From assembly GCF_036632915.2 (NCBI RefSeq), contig NZ_CP155552.1:2790001-2854000 (forward strand): a DNA stretch of 64,000 nt, written 5' to 3'. Under the pieces are notes generated by a model. It made no database searches. It saw nothing but the letters and a program-made list of their open reading frames with translations, and was not told where the DNA came from. This document shows, in pieces, positions 15,682 through 24,026 of the stretch. Position 1 is the first letter of the stretch. Every line of letters starts with the position of its first letter. Made by a program: the position numbers and the translations under genes. The stretch is from Faecalibacterium taiwanense (GTDB lineage: Bacteria; Bacillota; Clostridia; Oscillospirales; Ruminococcaceae).

Positions 15682-16521
15682 TTACAGTTCCGCGCTTGCA
15701 CGGCGGGTCACATGGCAGGAAACATTCACCGCCGCAGGCAGGCCCGCCACATGGGTAGGCATCTGCTCAATGGCAAGGCCCAGACAGGTGGTCCTGCCGC
15801 CAAAGCCCTGCGGGCCGATGCCCAGCTCGTTGATGGCGGCAAGCAGCTCCTGCTCCAGCTGTGCGTAATAGGGGTCCGGGTTTGGCACATCCAGCGGACG
15901 CAGCAGGGCCTTCTTTGCCAGATACGCCACCTTGTCAAAGCTGCCGCCCACGCCGATGCCCAGCACGATGGGCGGGCAGGGGTTGGAGCCTGCCAGCTTC
16001 ACCGTGTCCAGCACGAACTTTTTGAAGCCCTCCACGCCGTCGGCGGGCTTGAGCATTTTGATCTGGCTCATGTTCTCGCTGCCAAAGCCCTTGGGTGCCA
16101 CCGTGATGCGGCAGCCCTCGCCGTCCACCAGATGCACTGTGATGGCCGCCGGGGTGTTGTCGCCGGTATTGCCCCGGCGCAAAGGGTCTGCCACGATGCT
16201 CTTGCGCAGGTAGCCGTCGGTGTAACCCCGGCGCACGCCCTCATGGATGGCAGCTTCAAAGCTGCCGTCAATGTGCACATCGGTGCCAAGCTCCACAAAC
16301 ACGCAGGCCATGCCGGTATCCTGACAGATGGGCAGGTTTTCTTCTTTTGCGGCGGAAAGGTTCGACCACAAAAGGTCGAGAGTGCTCTTCGCCAGCGGCC
16401 ACGGCTCTTCCTGCCGGGCCTTGTCCAGCGCCGCCTGCACGTCCTGCGGCAGGCGGGTGTTGGCTTCGATGCACAGCCGTGCAACGGTATCCGTGATCTC
16501 CTGTGCGGAAATGGTTCTCAT
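15682..16521 (-). CDS. fumA: Class I fumarate hydratase, alpha (N-terminal type) subunit
   Basis: Cluster-binding subunit of the two-part fumarase, 279 aa. Seen: cysteines placed as [4Fe-4S] ligands in ICQDTGMACVF, CPPIVLGIGVGGSFDK and GRTTCLGLAIEQMP. The oxygen-labile cluster fits an anaerobe. It is 15 bp after the malic enzyme gene and 12 bp before the beta subunit. With malic enzyme it gives a fumarate-malate-pyruvate route, or the reverse. Confidence 0.94.
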   Translation of the reverse strand: MRTISAQEITDTVARLCIEANTRLPQDVQAALDKARQEEPWPLAKSTLDLLWSNLSAAKEENLPICQDTGMACVFVELGTDVHIDGSFEAAIHEGVRRGYTDGYLRKSIVADPLRRGNTGDNTPAAITVHLVDGEGCRITVAPKGFGSENMSQIKMLKPADGVEGFKKFVLDTVKLAGSNPCPPIVLGIGVGGSFDKVAYLAKKALLRPLDVPNPDPYYAQLEQELLAAINELGIGPQGFGGRTTCLGLAIEQMPTHVAGLPAAVNVSCHVTRRASAEL

Positions 16522-16536
16522 AAACGCTTCCTCCGC

Positions 16537-17709
16537 TTACAGACGGGCAACGCCGGTCTCGCGGGCAGCCTTTGCCACGGCATTTGCCACAGCTTCGGCC
16601 ACGCGGGGGTCGAACGCGCCGGGGATGATGTTCTCCTCGCTGCGGTCGGCATCGGTGATGAGGTCGGCGATAGCGTAGGCGGCGGCCAGCTTCATCTCAT
16701 TGTTGATGTCCCGGGCGCGGACGCTCAGTGCGCCCTTGAACAAGCCGGGGAAGCACAGCACGTTGTTCACCTGATTGGGGAAGTCGCTGCGGCCGGTGGC
16801 CATCACCCGCACGCCGCCGGCCTTGGCCTCGTCCGGCATGATCTCCGGGGTGGGGTTGGCCATGGCAAAAACGATGGCATCCTTGTTCATGGTCTTGCAC
16901 AGCTCAGTGGTCAGGATGCCGGGCTTGGAAACGCCGATGAACACGTCGGCACCTTCCAGTGCTTCCTTCAGGCCGCCCTTGATCTGACGGGGATTGGTCA
17001 CCTCACCCAGCCAGTTCTTGTGGGCTTCGGCGCTGTTGCAGCCCTTGTACAGGGTGCCGAACTGGTCCACTGCAATGATGTCCTTTGCACCGGCGGTCAT
17101 GAGCATCTTGATGATGGCAGTACCGGCAGCACCGGGGCCGTTCAGCACGATGTGCACATCTTCCATCTTCTTGCCCACCACACGCAGGGCGTTGATGAGG
17201 GCAGCAGTAACGACGATAGCAGTGCCGTGCTGGTCATCGTGGAACACAGGGATGTCCAGCTCACGCTCCAGCGTTTCTTCGATCTCAAAGCACTCGGGGC
17301 TCTTGATGTCCTCCAGATTGATGCCGCCAAAGGTGGGCGCAATGGCCTTGCAGGCAGCAATGACGCTGGCTGCGTCGTGGGCATCGATGCAGATGGGGAA
17401 GGCATCCACGCCGCCGAACTCCTTGAACAGCACCGCCTTGCCCTCCATGACCGGCAGACCGGCTTCCGGGCCGATATCGCCCAAGCCCAGCACGGCGGTG
17501 CCGTTGGAAACGACAGCCACCATGTTGCCCTTGAAGGTGTACTTATACACGTCGTCGGGGTTTTCCTTGATCTTGCGGCAGGGTTCGGCCACGCCGGGAG
17601 TGTAGGCGGTGGACAGGTCATCGCGGGTGGCAACCTCCACCTTGCTTACGATGCCCACCTTGCCCTTGTGGGTCTCGTGCATTTCCAGAGCAGCTTTATT
17701 GTAATCCAT
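16537..17709 (-). CDS. NAD(P)-dependent malic enzyme
   Basis: Oxidative decarboxylation of malate to pyruvate and CO2, 390 aa, the short bacterial form without a phosphotransacetylase domain. Seen: STAYTPGVAEPCRKI near residue 40, TAVLGLGDIGPEAGLPVMEGK with substrate residues, FHDDQHGTAIV with metal-binding aspartates, and a Rossmann motif VLNGPGAAGTA. Start chosen as ATG at 17709 after TTTTGGAGG. First gene of an operon with fumA and fumB. The leader contains a dispersed repeat, and a 10-bp inverted repeat lies just upstream of the promoter. Confidence 0.95.
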   Translation of the reverse strand: MDYNKAALEMHETHKGKVGIVSKVEVATRDDLSTAYTPGVAEPCRKIKENPDDVYKYTFKGNMVAVVSNGTAVLGLGDIGPEAGLPVMEGKAVLFKEFGGVDAFPICIDAHDAASVIAACKAIAPTFGGINLEDIKSPECFEIEETLERELDIPVFHDDQHGTAIVVTAALINALRVVGKKMEDVHIVLNGPGAAGTAIIKMLMTAGAKDIIAVDQFGTLYKGCNSAEAHKNWLGEVTNPRQIKGGLKEALEGADVFIGVSKPGILTTELCKTMNKDAIVFAMANPTPEIMPDEAKAGGVRVMATGRSDFPNQVNNVLCFPGLFKGALSVRARDINNEMKLAAAYAIADLITDADRSEENIIPGAFDPRVAEAVANAVAKAARETGVARL

Positions 17710-17734
17710 TTGAATTTCCTCCAAAATCTTACCG

Positions 17735-17823
17735 TCCTCGCCCTCTCCATTGCACAGCGATGACGGAAGGAGGAACTCCTCCAGTCTCGCATACGCTCGA
17801 CAGCCCCCTCAGGGAGGGGCCTT
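17735..17823. repeat. Dispersed palindromic repeat family 1, copy C (rearranged)
   Basis: CCTCGCCCTCTCC, then GCGATGACGGAAGGAG joined directly to ACTCCTCCAGTCTCGC and CCCCCTCAGGGAGGGGCCTT. The end of one arm meets the start of another, so this looks like two partial copies fused head to tail. It lies in the 5' leader of the malic enzyme operon, about 25 bp before the start codon. Confidence 0.65.
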
Positions 17824-17851
17824 ATGTTCCCGGGAAGGCTCACTTATTTTT

Positions 17852-17880
17852 ATTGTAACAGAACCGCCCGCCCATTTCCA
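17852..17880 (-). promoter_or_regulatory. Promoter of malic enzyme-fumarase operon
   Basis: Minus strand TGGAAA (17875-17880), 17-bp spacer, TACAAT (17852-17857). The leader would be about 135 nt and carries repeat copy C. Confidence 0.5.
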
Positions 17881-17890
17881 CCGGTTTTGG

Positions 17891-17922
17891 TCACTTTTGC
17901 GCCTGTAGACGGGCAAAAGTGA
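17891..17922. promoter_or_regulatory. Inverted repeat upstream of the malic enzyme promoter
   Basis: TCACTTTTGC (17891-17900) is perfectly inverted at 17913-17922 with a 12-bp spacer. It ends 10 bp before the -35 box of the minus-strand promoter and lies about 65 bp upstream of the plus-strand TATAAT near 17992. It may be a regulator site for one or both divergent genes. Confidence 0.6.
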
Positions 17923-18063
17923 TACAAACCCGCCGCAGGATTTGTGGAAATTTTGCAAAGAACTTTCCTTTTGCCGTCAGAACGTATATAATAAATGGGT
18001 ATCTGTTCTGCCTGTACCGGTCTTTTGCTGTGCATCAGGCCGATTTTTATGGAGGTATTTCTT

Positions 18064-19221
18064 TTGAAAAACAACACCAAAAAACTCCTGTGCATCCTGC
18101 TGGCCATCGCCGCGGCGGTGTGCGTCATTTTTGCCTGTTTCATGCTGACAAAGCACAAGCAGGCCGACAGCGCTTCTTCGGCTGCCGCATCCGTCTCGCA
18201 GTTTGGCTCTGTTGCCGACTTCGACTACGAGGCCTTTGATTACAGCGATGGTCTGGACGAAAACGGCTATTGGAGCGGCATCAAAGCGCTGGACTATGTG
18301 ACCCTGCCGGAGGACTTCGGCTCCATTGCCCTGAAGGAGAACGACCTGACCCCCACCGAAGATGAACTGCAGCAGCAGGTGGACAACCTGCTGAACCAGT
18401 ACACCTCTTCCCAGCCCGTTACCGGCCGTGCCGCCCAGAGCGGAGATGTTGCCAACATCGATTACACCGGCACCGTGGACGGCGTGGCCTTTACCGGCGG
18501 CACTGCCACCGGCTACGACCTGACCCTTGGCAGCGGTTCCTTCATCGATGGCTTTGAGGACCAGATCATCGGGCACAATGTGGGCGATACCTTTGACGTG
18601 ACCGTCACCTTCCCGGACGGCTACGGTGATTCCACCGATGCCGAGGGCAACACGATCACCCTCAGCGGCAAGGAAGCCGTGTTCAGCGTGACGCTGAACT
18701 CCATTTCCGAAAGCGTGACCCCCGAGCTGACCGACGAGTGGGTGGACTCCAACTTTGGCACCAGCGATGATCTGCACACCGTCGATGCCCTGCGCAGCTA
18801 CTTTAACGATGCGCTGTATGCCACCAACTACGAGAACGCCATCGTGGACTACCTGATGTCGAACTCCACCTTCAAGGAGCTGCCCGGCGAGATCACCAGC
18901 TATTACATCCGCATGTTCCTGAACTACTACAACCAGTACGCCACCGCCTACGGCATGGATCTGAATGCTTTTGCCCAGACGCAGGGCTACACCGATGCCG
19001 ATGCCATGCTGGCCGCATCCGACGCTTACTTTGAGCATCTGGCAAAGCAGGACCTGATCCTTCAGGCCGTGGCCGAGACCAAGAGCCTTGCTCCCACGCA
19101 GGAAGAGCTGGACGACGCCAACAGCACCTATGCCGACACCTACGGTGAGAACCGTGCGCACCTGAACGCCCTGCAGTCCTGTGTGCTGGACTGGCTGGAA
19201 GAGAATTCCACCGTAGCGTAA
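18064..19221 (+). CDS. Membrane-anchored FKBP/trigger-factor-like peptidyl-prolyl isomerase
   Basis: Extracytoplasmic folding factor of 385 aa. Seen: basic start then hydrophobic LLCILLAIAAAVCVIFAC (signal peptide, possibly a lipoprotein with cysteine after IFA, otherwise a membrane anchor). A serine/alanine-rich linker follows, then an FKBP domain near residues 125-215 (GDVANIDYTGTVDG, GSGSFIDGFEDQIIGHNVGD, FPDGYGD), then a helical part like the trigger factor C-terminus. Start chosen as TTG at 18064 because GGAGG lies 8 nt upstream; the frame runs back to 17995 without a site. A TATAAT-like box is at about 17992. It may act like PrsA on exported proteins. Confidence 0.85.
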   Translation: MKNNTKKLLCILLAIAAAVCVIFACFMLTKHKQADSASSAAASVSQFGSVADFDYEAFDYSDGLDENGYWSGIKALDYVTLPEDFGSIALKENDLTPTEDELQQQVDNLLNQYTSSQPVTGRAAQSGDVANIDYTGTVDGVAFTGGTATGYDLTLGSGSFIDGFEDQIIGHNVGDTFDVTVTFPDGYGDSTDAEGNTITLSGKEAVFSVTLNSISESVTPELTDEWVDSNFGTSDDLHTVDALRSYFNDALYATNYENAIVDYLMSNSTFKELPGEITSYYIRMFLNYYNQYATAYGMDLNAFAQTQGYTDADAMLAASDAYFEHLAKQDLILQAVAETKSLAPTQEELDDANSTYADTYGENRAHLNALQSCVLDWLEENSTVA

Positions 19222-19240
19222 AAACACAAGAACCATTTAG

Positions 19241-19485
19241 AATGCCCTCCGCTTTGCTCTGGGCATATTCAGAGGATAATTTATCTTTAATTTGCAGCTC
19301 CGAAAAGCCTGCGGGCTTTTCGGAGCTGCTTTTTCACAGGAAGGGCCGGAGCTTTCAGATGCTGTTTTTCTTTGCGGCCCCTTCTGTGAAAAATGCAATA
19401 CCGGACAGACCGCAGTCTGTCCGGTATTGCTCTAATAAAAATTAGTATTTCCGCTATTTATGCCCAGAGCAAAGCGGAGGGCATT
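19241..19485. mobile_element. MITE-like element, family 2, full copy
   Basis: A 245-bp element bounded by perfect 26-bp inverted ends: 19241-19266 and 19460-19485, starting AATGCCCTCCGCTTTGC. Inside are two perfect 16-bp hairpins: 19294-19329 (followed by TTTTT) and 19395-19430 (CGCA loop). No coding frame of note. It sits between two convergent genes and its first hairpin can end transcription of the isomerase gene. A second, incomplete copy lies at 49593-49763. No transposase gene is in the window. Confidence 0.8.
19294..19334 (+). terminator. Intrinsic terminator inside MITE-like element
   Basis: GCAGCTCCGAAAAGCC pairs perfectly with the stretch 19314-19329 around a TGCG loop and is followed by TTTTT. 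Serves the FKBP-like gene. Confidence 0.85.
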
Positions 19486-19493
19486 TCAGATCG

Positions 19494-20141
19494 TCAGGCT
19501 TTTTCTTTCTTCCCGCCGTTCAGCTTCCAGAGCAGCCATGCATAGAAGTAATTCATCAGCAGGATGACAATGCACCACAGCACCGACGCCTGCACGCTCT
19601 GGTCATACACCTTCATGAAGGGATATGGCCCATCTACCACGCGCTGGATGTTCAGCCACAAAATGATGCCGCCGTACAGCACCGTGGGCAGCAGCGCCCA
19701 CTTGACCGTACTGCGGGGCAGGCGCGGTGTGCGCTCCAGCAGCACAAAGGAGAAGATGGCCGCCAGCGGGTTGAGCAGATGATGGTACAGCATGGAGCTG
19801 GTGCACAGCATGATGTACCAGCCGTTGCCGTCCTCATACATGGGACCCAGCACGAACACCACCGTGAGAAAGGTCATGGTCAGGCAGCAGGTGGCAATGT
19901 ACTTGAGGGTGTGCAGCCAGTGCGGCAGTTCCCTGCCGGTAAAGATGCACACCAGCTGGCCCACCGCCACCATGGCGCAGATGCAGGCCGAAAGGATGTT
20001 GGAATCCTCGGTGTAAAAAATGAACATCTGCTCTTTGCCCCAATCCCAGCTCATGGGCAGGGCAATGGGCTCCGCCCAGACGATGAACAGGTTCAGTGCG
20101 ATGGAGAGCAAGCGGCGCACTGTATCAGCAAATTTTTTCAT
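19494..20141 (-). CDS. Polytopic membrane protein, Pr6Pr-like
   Basis: Integral membrane protein of 215 aa with about six hydrophobic helices. Seen: FYTEDSNILSACICAMVAV and SSMLYHHLLNPLAAIFSFVLLE, a YxTxxSN and HH pattern I associate with the Pr6Pr family of bacterial membrane proteins (function unknown). Basic C-terminus (KLNGGKKEKA). It starts 80 bp downstream of the pgsA stop, beyond a terminator, so it is its own unit. The MITE-like element lies directly after its stop codon. Confidence 0.75.
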   Translation of the reverse strand: MKKFADTVRRLLSIALNLFIVWAEPIALPMSWDWGKEQMFIFYTEDSNILSACICAMVAVGQLVCIFTGRELPHWLHTLKYIATCCLTMTFLTVVFVLGPMYEDGNGWYIMLCTSSMLYHHLLNPLAAIFSFVLLERTPRLPRSTVKWALLPTVLYGGIILWLNIQRVVDGPYPFMKVYDQSVQASVLWCIVILLMNYFYAWLLWKLNGGKKEKA

Positions 20142-20180
20142 GGAAAGCCTTTCCGTCTTGTAATATTTCCTCGAAAATTT

Positions 20181-20216
20181 GAAAAAGGGCAGGTCTCCCT
20201 GCCCTTTTTCAAAAAA
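20181..20216 (-). terminator. Intrinsic terminator after pgsA
   Basis: Perfect 13-bp stem GAAAAAGGGCAGG (20181-20193) with 20198-20210, loop TCTC. It has A and T runs on either side, so it may act in both directions; here it ends the recA-recX-rimO-pgsA cluster. Confidence 0.88.
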
Positions 20217-20220
20217 CGCT

Positions 20221-20835
20221 TTATTTTGCAGTGTTGATGAAGCTGCGGTTGTCCCACAGGTACTTGATGCCGGAAATGGCCGTCACGGCAGCCACCAGCC
20301 AGCACAGCACCATGGAAATGCTGATTACCAGGATCTGCCGCACGCCCTGCTCTGCGCCGGTAGCCGACATGCTTGCAATGGACATGCCAAAGAAGTAGAA
20401 GATGATGCTCAGCATCTGCAGCACGGTCTTCACCTTGCCCCACATATTGGCGGCAATCACCTTGCCGTCCTTGGCACCGGCGGCCACCATGCGCAGGCCG
20501 GACACGGCAAACTCGCGGGCCAGAATGATGCACAGCACCACCGGGCTGCATACGCCGTCCCGCATCATGTAAATGAAGGCCACAGTGGTGAGCAGTTTGT
20601 CGGCCAGCGGGTCGGCAAACTTGCCGAAGTCCGTTACCATGTTCCACTTGCGGGCCAGATGGCCGTCCAGAAAATCAGTAAAGCTGGCGGCAGCAAAGAC
20701 GATGCCTGCGATCAGGTAATACGTCGGCTGGAAGGAGCCATCCGCGATGCCGTTCAGGCTGGTGAGGGACACAAAGACCATGAACACCGGCACCAGCAGG
20801 ATGCGGGTCAAAGTGAGTTTATTGGGCAGATTCAT
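20221..20835 (-). CDS. pgsA: CDP-diacylglycerol-glycerol-3-phosphate 3-phosphatidyltransferase
   Basis: Makes phosphatidylglycerophosphate, the committed step to phosphatidylglycerol and cardiolipin, in the membrane. 204 aa. Seen: the CDP-alcohol phosphotransferase signature SFTDFLDGHLAR followed by DFGKFADPLADK, with the four aspartates, and about five membrane helices. It lies 18 bp after rimO. The cardiolipin synthase at 61954-63573 uses its product downstream. Confidence 0.95.
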   Translation of the reverse strand: MNLPNKLTLTRILLVPVFMVFVSLTSLNGIADGSFQPTYYLIAGIVFAAASFTDFLDGHLARKWNMVTDFGKFADPLADKLLTTVAFIYMMRDGVCSPVVLCIILAREFAVSGLRMVAAGAKDGKVIAANMWGKVKTVLQMLSIIFYFFGMSIASMSATGAEQGVRQILVISISMVLCWLVAAVTAISGIKYLWDNRSFINTAK

Positions 20836-20853
20836 ACAGATTCCTCCAATTTG

Positions 20854-22179
20854 TTATTTTGCAACAGTACCATACAGATCGTAAAGGTCGCTGTCGTCCA
20901 CCAGAACATCGTAGAACTGGCCGGGGTACAGCGGCTCCTCGCTGGAAACGCACACATTGCCGTCCACCTCAGGAGCATCGCCGGTGGTGCGGCACAGATA
21001 CAGGCCGCTCTCCTCGTCGATGCCGTCGCAAAGTACATGCACGGTCTGGCCCACCTTTTCGGCCTGCTTCTGGGCCATGATGCCGGTCTGGATCTGCATC
21101 ACCAGTTCGGCGCGCTTGTCCTTGGTCTCCTGATCGATCTGGCCGTCCATTTTGGCAGCAACGGTGTTCTCCTCGGCAGAGTAGGCAAAGCAGCCCAGAC
21201 GGTCAAACTTTACTTCCTTGACAAAATTGCACAGATCCTCGAACTGCTCCTCGGTCTCGCCGGGGAAGCCTGCGATCAGAGTGGTGCGCAGGGTGATGCC
21301 GGGGATCTCGCGGCGCAGCTTGCCGATCACCTCCAGCAGCTCAGCGCGGTTGGAGCGGCGGTTCATATTCTTGAGGATGGTGTCATTGCAGTGCTGGATG
21401 GGCAGATCGAGGTAGGGCACCACCTTCTCATTGCGCTTCATGGCGGCAATGAACTCATCTGTGATGCGCTCCGGGTAAGCGTACATAATGCGGATCCACT
21501 CGAGGCCCGGCACCTTGTTCAGCTTATCCAGCAGCTCGCAGATGCTGCCGGGCTTGCCCCAGTCCTCGCCGTAAGCGGTGGGGTCCTGTGCGACCACGAT
21601 CAGCTCTTTTACGCCCTCACCGGCCAGCCAGCGGGCCTCGGCCACGCAGTCGGCCATATCGCGGCTGTGCAGCGGGCCGCGGATGCCGGGGATGGCGCAG
21701 TAGTGGCAGCGGTTGTTGCAGCCTTCAGCGATCTTTAAGTACGCATAGTGGGCAGGCGTGCCGATGACACGCTTGCCGCCCAGCGGAAAGTCCTTTTTGG
21801 CACCGTAGCTTTCCAGATGGTCCTCACCATGGAACAGGCGGTCCACGATGGTGTCGATGGCCTTGTTGGAGGCACAGCCCACCACCGCGTCCACCTCGGG
21901 GATTTCTTCCTCGATCTGGCTGCGGTAGCGCTCGGCAAGACAACCGGTGACGATGACCTTCAGCTCCGGGTTCTGCTGCTTGTAGGAGCAGGCTTCCAGA
22001 ATGTTTTCAATGGCTTCGGTCTTGGCGCTCTCGATGAAGCCGCAGGTGTTCACAAGGATCACATCTGCTTCGGCCAGATCGGCCACGGTCTCGTGGCCGG
22101 CAGACAGCAGGATGTGCACCATCACATCCAGATCGACCTGATTCTTGGGGCAGCCAAGGGAAATACACGCAATTTTCAT
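20854..22179 (-). CDS. rimO: Ribosomal protein S12 methylthiotransferase
   Basis: Radical SAM enzyme that methylthiolates the conserved aspartate of S12. 441 aa. Seen: N-terminal cluster-binding part with CISLGCPKNQVDLD, NTCGFIESAKTEAI and TGCLAERY, the radical SAM motif CNNRCHYCAIP, and a C-terminal TRAM domain. ISLGCPKN separates it from the tRNA enzyme MiaB. ATG preceded by AGAGAGTATCATCCCCT, a weak site. It follows recX by 38 bp in a recA-recX-rimO-pgsA run. Confidence 0.95.
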   Translation of the reverse strand: MKIACISLGCPKNQVDLDVMVHILLSAGHETVADLAEADVILVNTCGFIESAKTEAIENILEACSYKQQNPELKVIVTGCLAERYRSQIEEEIPEVDAVVGCASNKAIDTIVDRLFHGEDHLESYGAKKDFPLGGKRVIGTPAHYAYLKIAEGCNNRCHYCAIPGIRGPLHSRDMADCVAEARWLAGEGVKELIVVAQDPTAYGEDWGKPGSICELLDKLNKVPGLEWIRIMYAYPERITDEFIAAMKRNEKVVPYLDLPIQHCNDTILKNMNRRSNRAELLEVIGKLRREIPGITLRTTLIAGFPGETEEQFEDLCNFVKEVKFDRLGCFAYSAEENTVAAKMDGQIDQETKDKRAELVMQIQTGIMAQKQAEKVGQTVHVLCDGIDEESGLYLCRTTGDAPEVDGNVCVSSEEPLYPGQFYDVLVDDSDLYDLYGTVAK

Positions 22180-22217
22180 AGGGGATGATACTCTCTTTCT
22201 CTTTTGAGGGGTGCTTT

Positions 22218-22727
22218 TTATTCTTCTTCCGCTCTTTTTATCGCTTCTTTTATGACCGAATACGCAAAGCCGCGGCGCTGCAGGGCGGCCACCACAAGGT
22301 CGCGGCGGCCATCGGCCAGCTTTTTCATATAGCGGCTGCGCACCAGAGCGGCGGCAGCTTCCAGCTCCGGGCTTTCGCCGTCTGCGTCCGGGGCATAGAC
22401 GCTTTCCAGCGCCTGCTCGATCTGCGCGCCGGAAAGGCCCTTCTGCCGCAGGTTCTGGGCCGCCGCACGGCGGCTCTTGCGGGCGGCAAGCAGGCTGTGG
22501 GCACGGGCCTCGGCATAGCGGTCATCGTTTACGTAATCCCGCTCCACCATTTCTGCCACGGCCGCAGCCGCAGCCTGCTCCGTAAAGCCATAGCACAGCC
22601 GCTCGTACAGCTGGGCCGAGGACATTTCCCGCGAGGCCAGCGCATCCAGTGCGCGGGCGCGGGCCTTGGCCGGGTCGGCACACTTTTCTTCTTCCTGCTT
22701 CGGGCGGCGGCGTTTATAAAAGGACAT
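22218..22727 (-). CDS. recX: RecA regulator RecX
   Basis: Three-helix-repeat protein that binds RecA filaments and limits their growth. 169 aa. Seen: ARALDALASREMSSAQLYERLC, YVNDDRYAEARA, and RQKGLSGAQIEQAL, matching RecX repeats, with a basic N-terminus (MSFYKRRRPKQEEE). Its ATG touches the recA stop codon (TAAATG), so translation is coupled to recA. Confidence 0.94.
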   Translation of the reverse strand: MSFYKRRRPKQEEEKCADPAKARARALDALASREMSSAQLYERLCYGFTEQAAAAAVAEMVERDYVNDDRYAEARAHSLLAARKSRRAAAQNLRQKGLSGAQIEQALESVYAPDADGESPELEAAAALVRSRYMKKLADGRRDLVVAALQRRGFAYSVIKEAIKRAEEE

Positions 22728-23909
22728 TTAGTCCTCCACCATGATATCCAGTTCGCTCTCGCTGCTGCGGGCAGGAGCCTTGACCACCGGCTCCTTGGCA
22801 TCTGCAGCCTTGGCGGGTTCCTCGGCCTTGGCCGCAGCGCCCTTGCCTGCCGGGCGGCGGGATGCGTACAGCTTATCGGCATTGGCGCGGATCTGGCCCT
22901 CGATGTCGTTTGCGATCTCGGGATTGTCCTTCAGGAACTGCTTTGCGTTGTCACGGCCCTGACCCAGACGGATATCGCCATAGTTGAACCATGCGCCGCT
23001 CTTCTGCACGATGCCCAGCTTTACGCCCACATCAATGAGTTCGCTCATCTTGGAAATGCCCTCGCCGAACATGATATCGAACTCTGCCTCACGGAACGGA
23101 GGTGCCACCTTATTCTTGACGATCTTGGCGCGGGTGTGGTTGCCGATGAACTGGCCGGAAGAGTCCTTCAGGCCCTCCACGCGGCGGATGTCGATGCGCA
23201 CCGAGGCGTAATATTTCAGGGCGCGGCCGCCGGTGGTGACCTCCGGGTTGCCGTACATCACGCCCACTTTTTCACGCAGCTGGTTGATGAAGACGCAGAC
23301 CGTGTTGGTCTTGCCGATGACCGAAGTCAGCTTGCGCATGGCCTGACTCATCAGGCGGGCCTGCAGGCCCACATGGCTGTCGCCCATTTCGCCCTCGATC
23401 TCAGCCCTCGGCACCATGGCGGCAACCGAGTCCACCACGATGGCATCGATGGCACCGGAGCGCACCAGTGCTTCGCAGATTTCCATGGCCTGCTCGCCGG
23501 TGTCCGGCTGGCTGACCAGCAGATTGTTGATGTCCACGCCCAGCGCTTCGGCATAGGTGGGGTCCAGTGCGTGCTCCACGTCAATGAAGGCCACTTCGCC
23601 GCCCTGCTTCTGGGCTTCGGCCAGAATGTGCAGAGCCAGCGTGGTCTTACCGCTGGATTCCGGGCCGTACACCTCAATGATGCGGCCGCGGGGCACACCG
23701 CCCACGCCCAGAGCCAGATCCAGACCCAGACTGCCGGTGGAAATGGCATCCACCTGCATGGAGGCGTTATCACCCAGCTTCATCACGGCACCCTTGCCGA
23801 ACTGCTTTTCGATCTGGGCCAGCGCAGTGGCCAGCGCATCCTTTTTGGCCTCCGGCTCGGTCTTTTTGGTCGCCGGGGCAACGGTGTTGTTGTTCTGATT
23901 TTTTGCCAT
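22728..23909 (-). CDS. recA: Recombinase RecA
   Basis: Forms filaments on single-stranded DNA for strand exchange and SOS signalling. 393 aa. Seen: Walker [10 protein letters not shown] near residue 83, [18 protein letters not shown] (Walker B and loop), the [22 protein letters not shown] stretch and the [13 protein letters not shown] region. The C-terminal tail is rich in alanine, glutamate and lysine ([17 protein letters not shown]), longer than in E. coli. ATG preceded by GAAAAGGAGCAGCACGCT. Own promoter; recX follows at once. Confidence 0.98.
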   Translation of the reverse strand: MAKNQNNNTVAPATKKTEPEAKKDALATALAQIEKQFGKGAVMKLGDNASMQVDAISTGSLGLDLALGVGGVPRGRIIEVYGPESSGKTTLALHILAEAQKQGGEVAFIDVEHALDPTYAEALGVDINNLLVSQPDTGEQAMEICEALVRSGAIDAIVVDSVAAMVPRAEIEGEMGDSHVGLQARLMSQAMRKLTSVIGKTNTVCVFINQLREKVGVMYGNPEVTTGGRALKYYASVRIDIRRVEGLKDSSGQFIGNHTRAKIVKNKVAPPFREAEFDIMFGEGISKMSELIDVGVKLGIVQKSGAWFNYGDIRLGQGRDNAKQFLKDNPEIANDIEGQIRANADKLYASRRPAGKGAAAKAEEPAKAADAKEPVVKAPARSSESELDIMVED

Positions 23910-23973
23910 AGCGTGCTGCTCCTTTTCTTCCTGCTGCCCGCCGTGCGCGGGCTGTCCGTATACTTTCCAGTAT

Positions 23974-24001
23974 AGTATACCACAAAATCAAAATATTACA
24001 A
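23974..24001 (-). promoter_or_regulatory. Promoter of recA
   Basis: Minus strand TTGTAA (23996-24001), 16-bp spacer, TATACT (23974-23979). A small inverted repeat ACAAC-GAGAA-GTTGT (23998-24012) overlaps the -35 box. It does not match the Firmicute LexA consensus CGAAC-N4-GTTCG, so SOS control is not shown. Confidence 0.6.
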
Positions 24002-24026
24002 CGAGAAGTTGTTTCTATTTTCACTT

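Noticed and set aside
15097..17763. Very long plus-strand open frame (888 codons) across the fumarase and malic enzyme genes
   Set aside because: It is antisense to three clear enzyme genes, has no family motif and reflects G/C-biased third positions.
23998..24012. ACAAC-N5-GTTGT at the recA promoter as a LexA box
   Set aside because: Arms and spacing do not match the Firmicute LexA consensus; recorded only as an inverted repeat.
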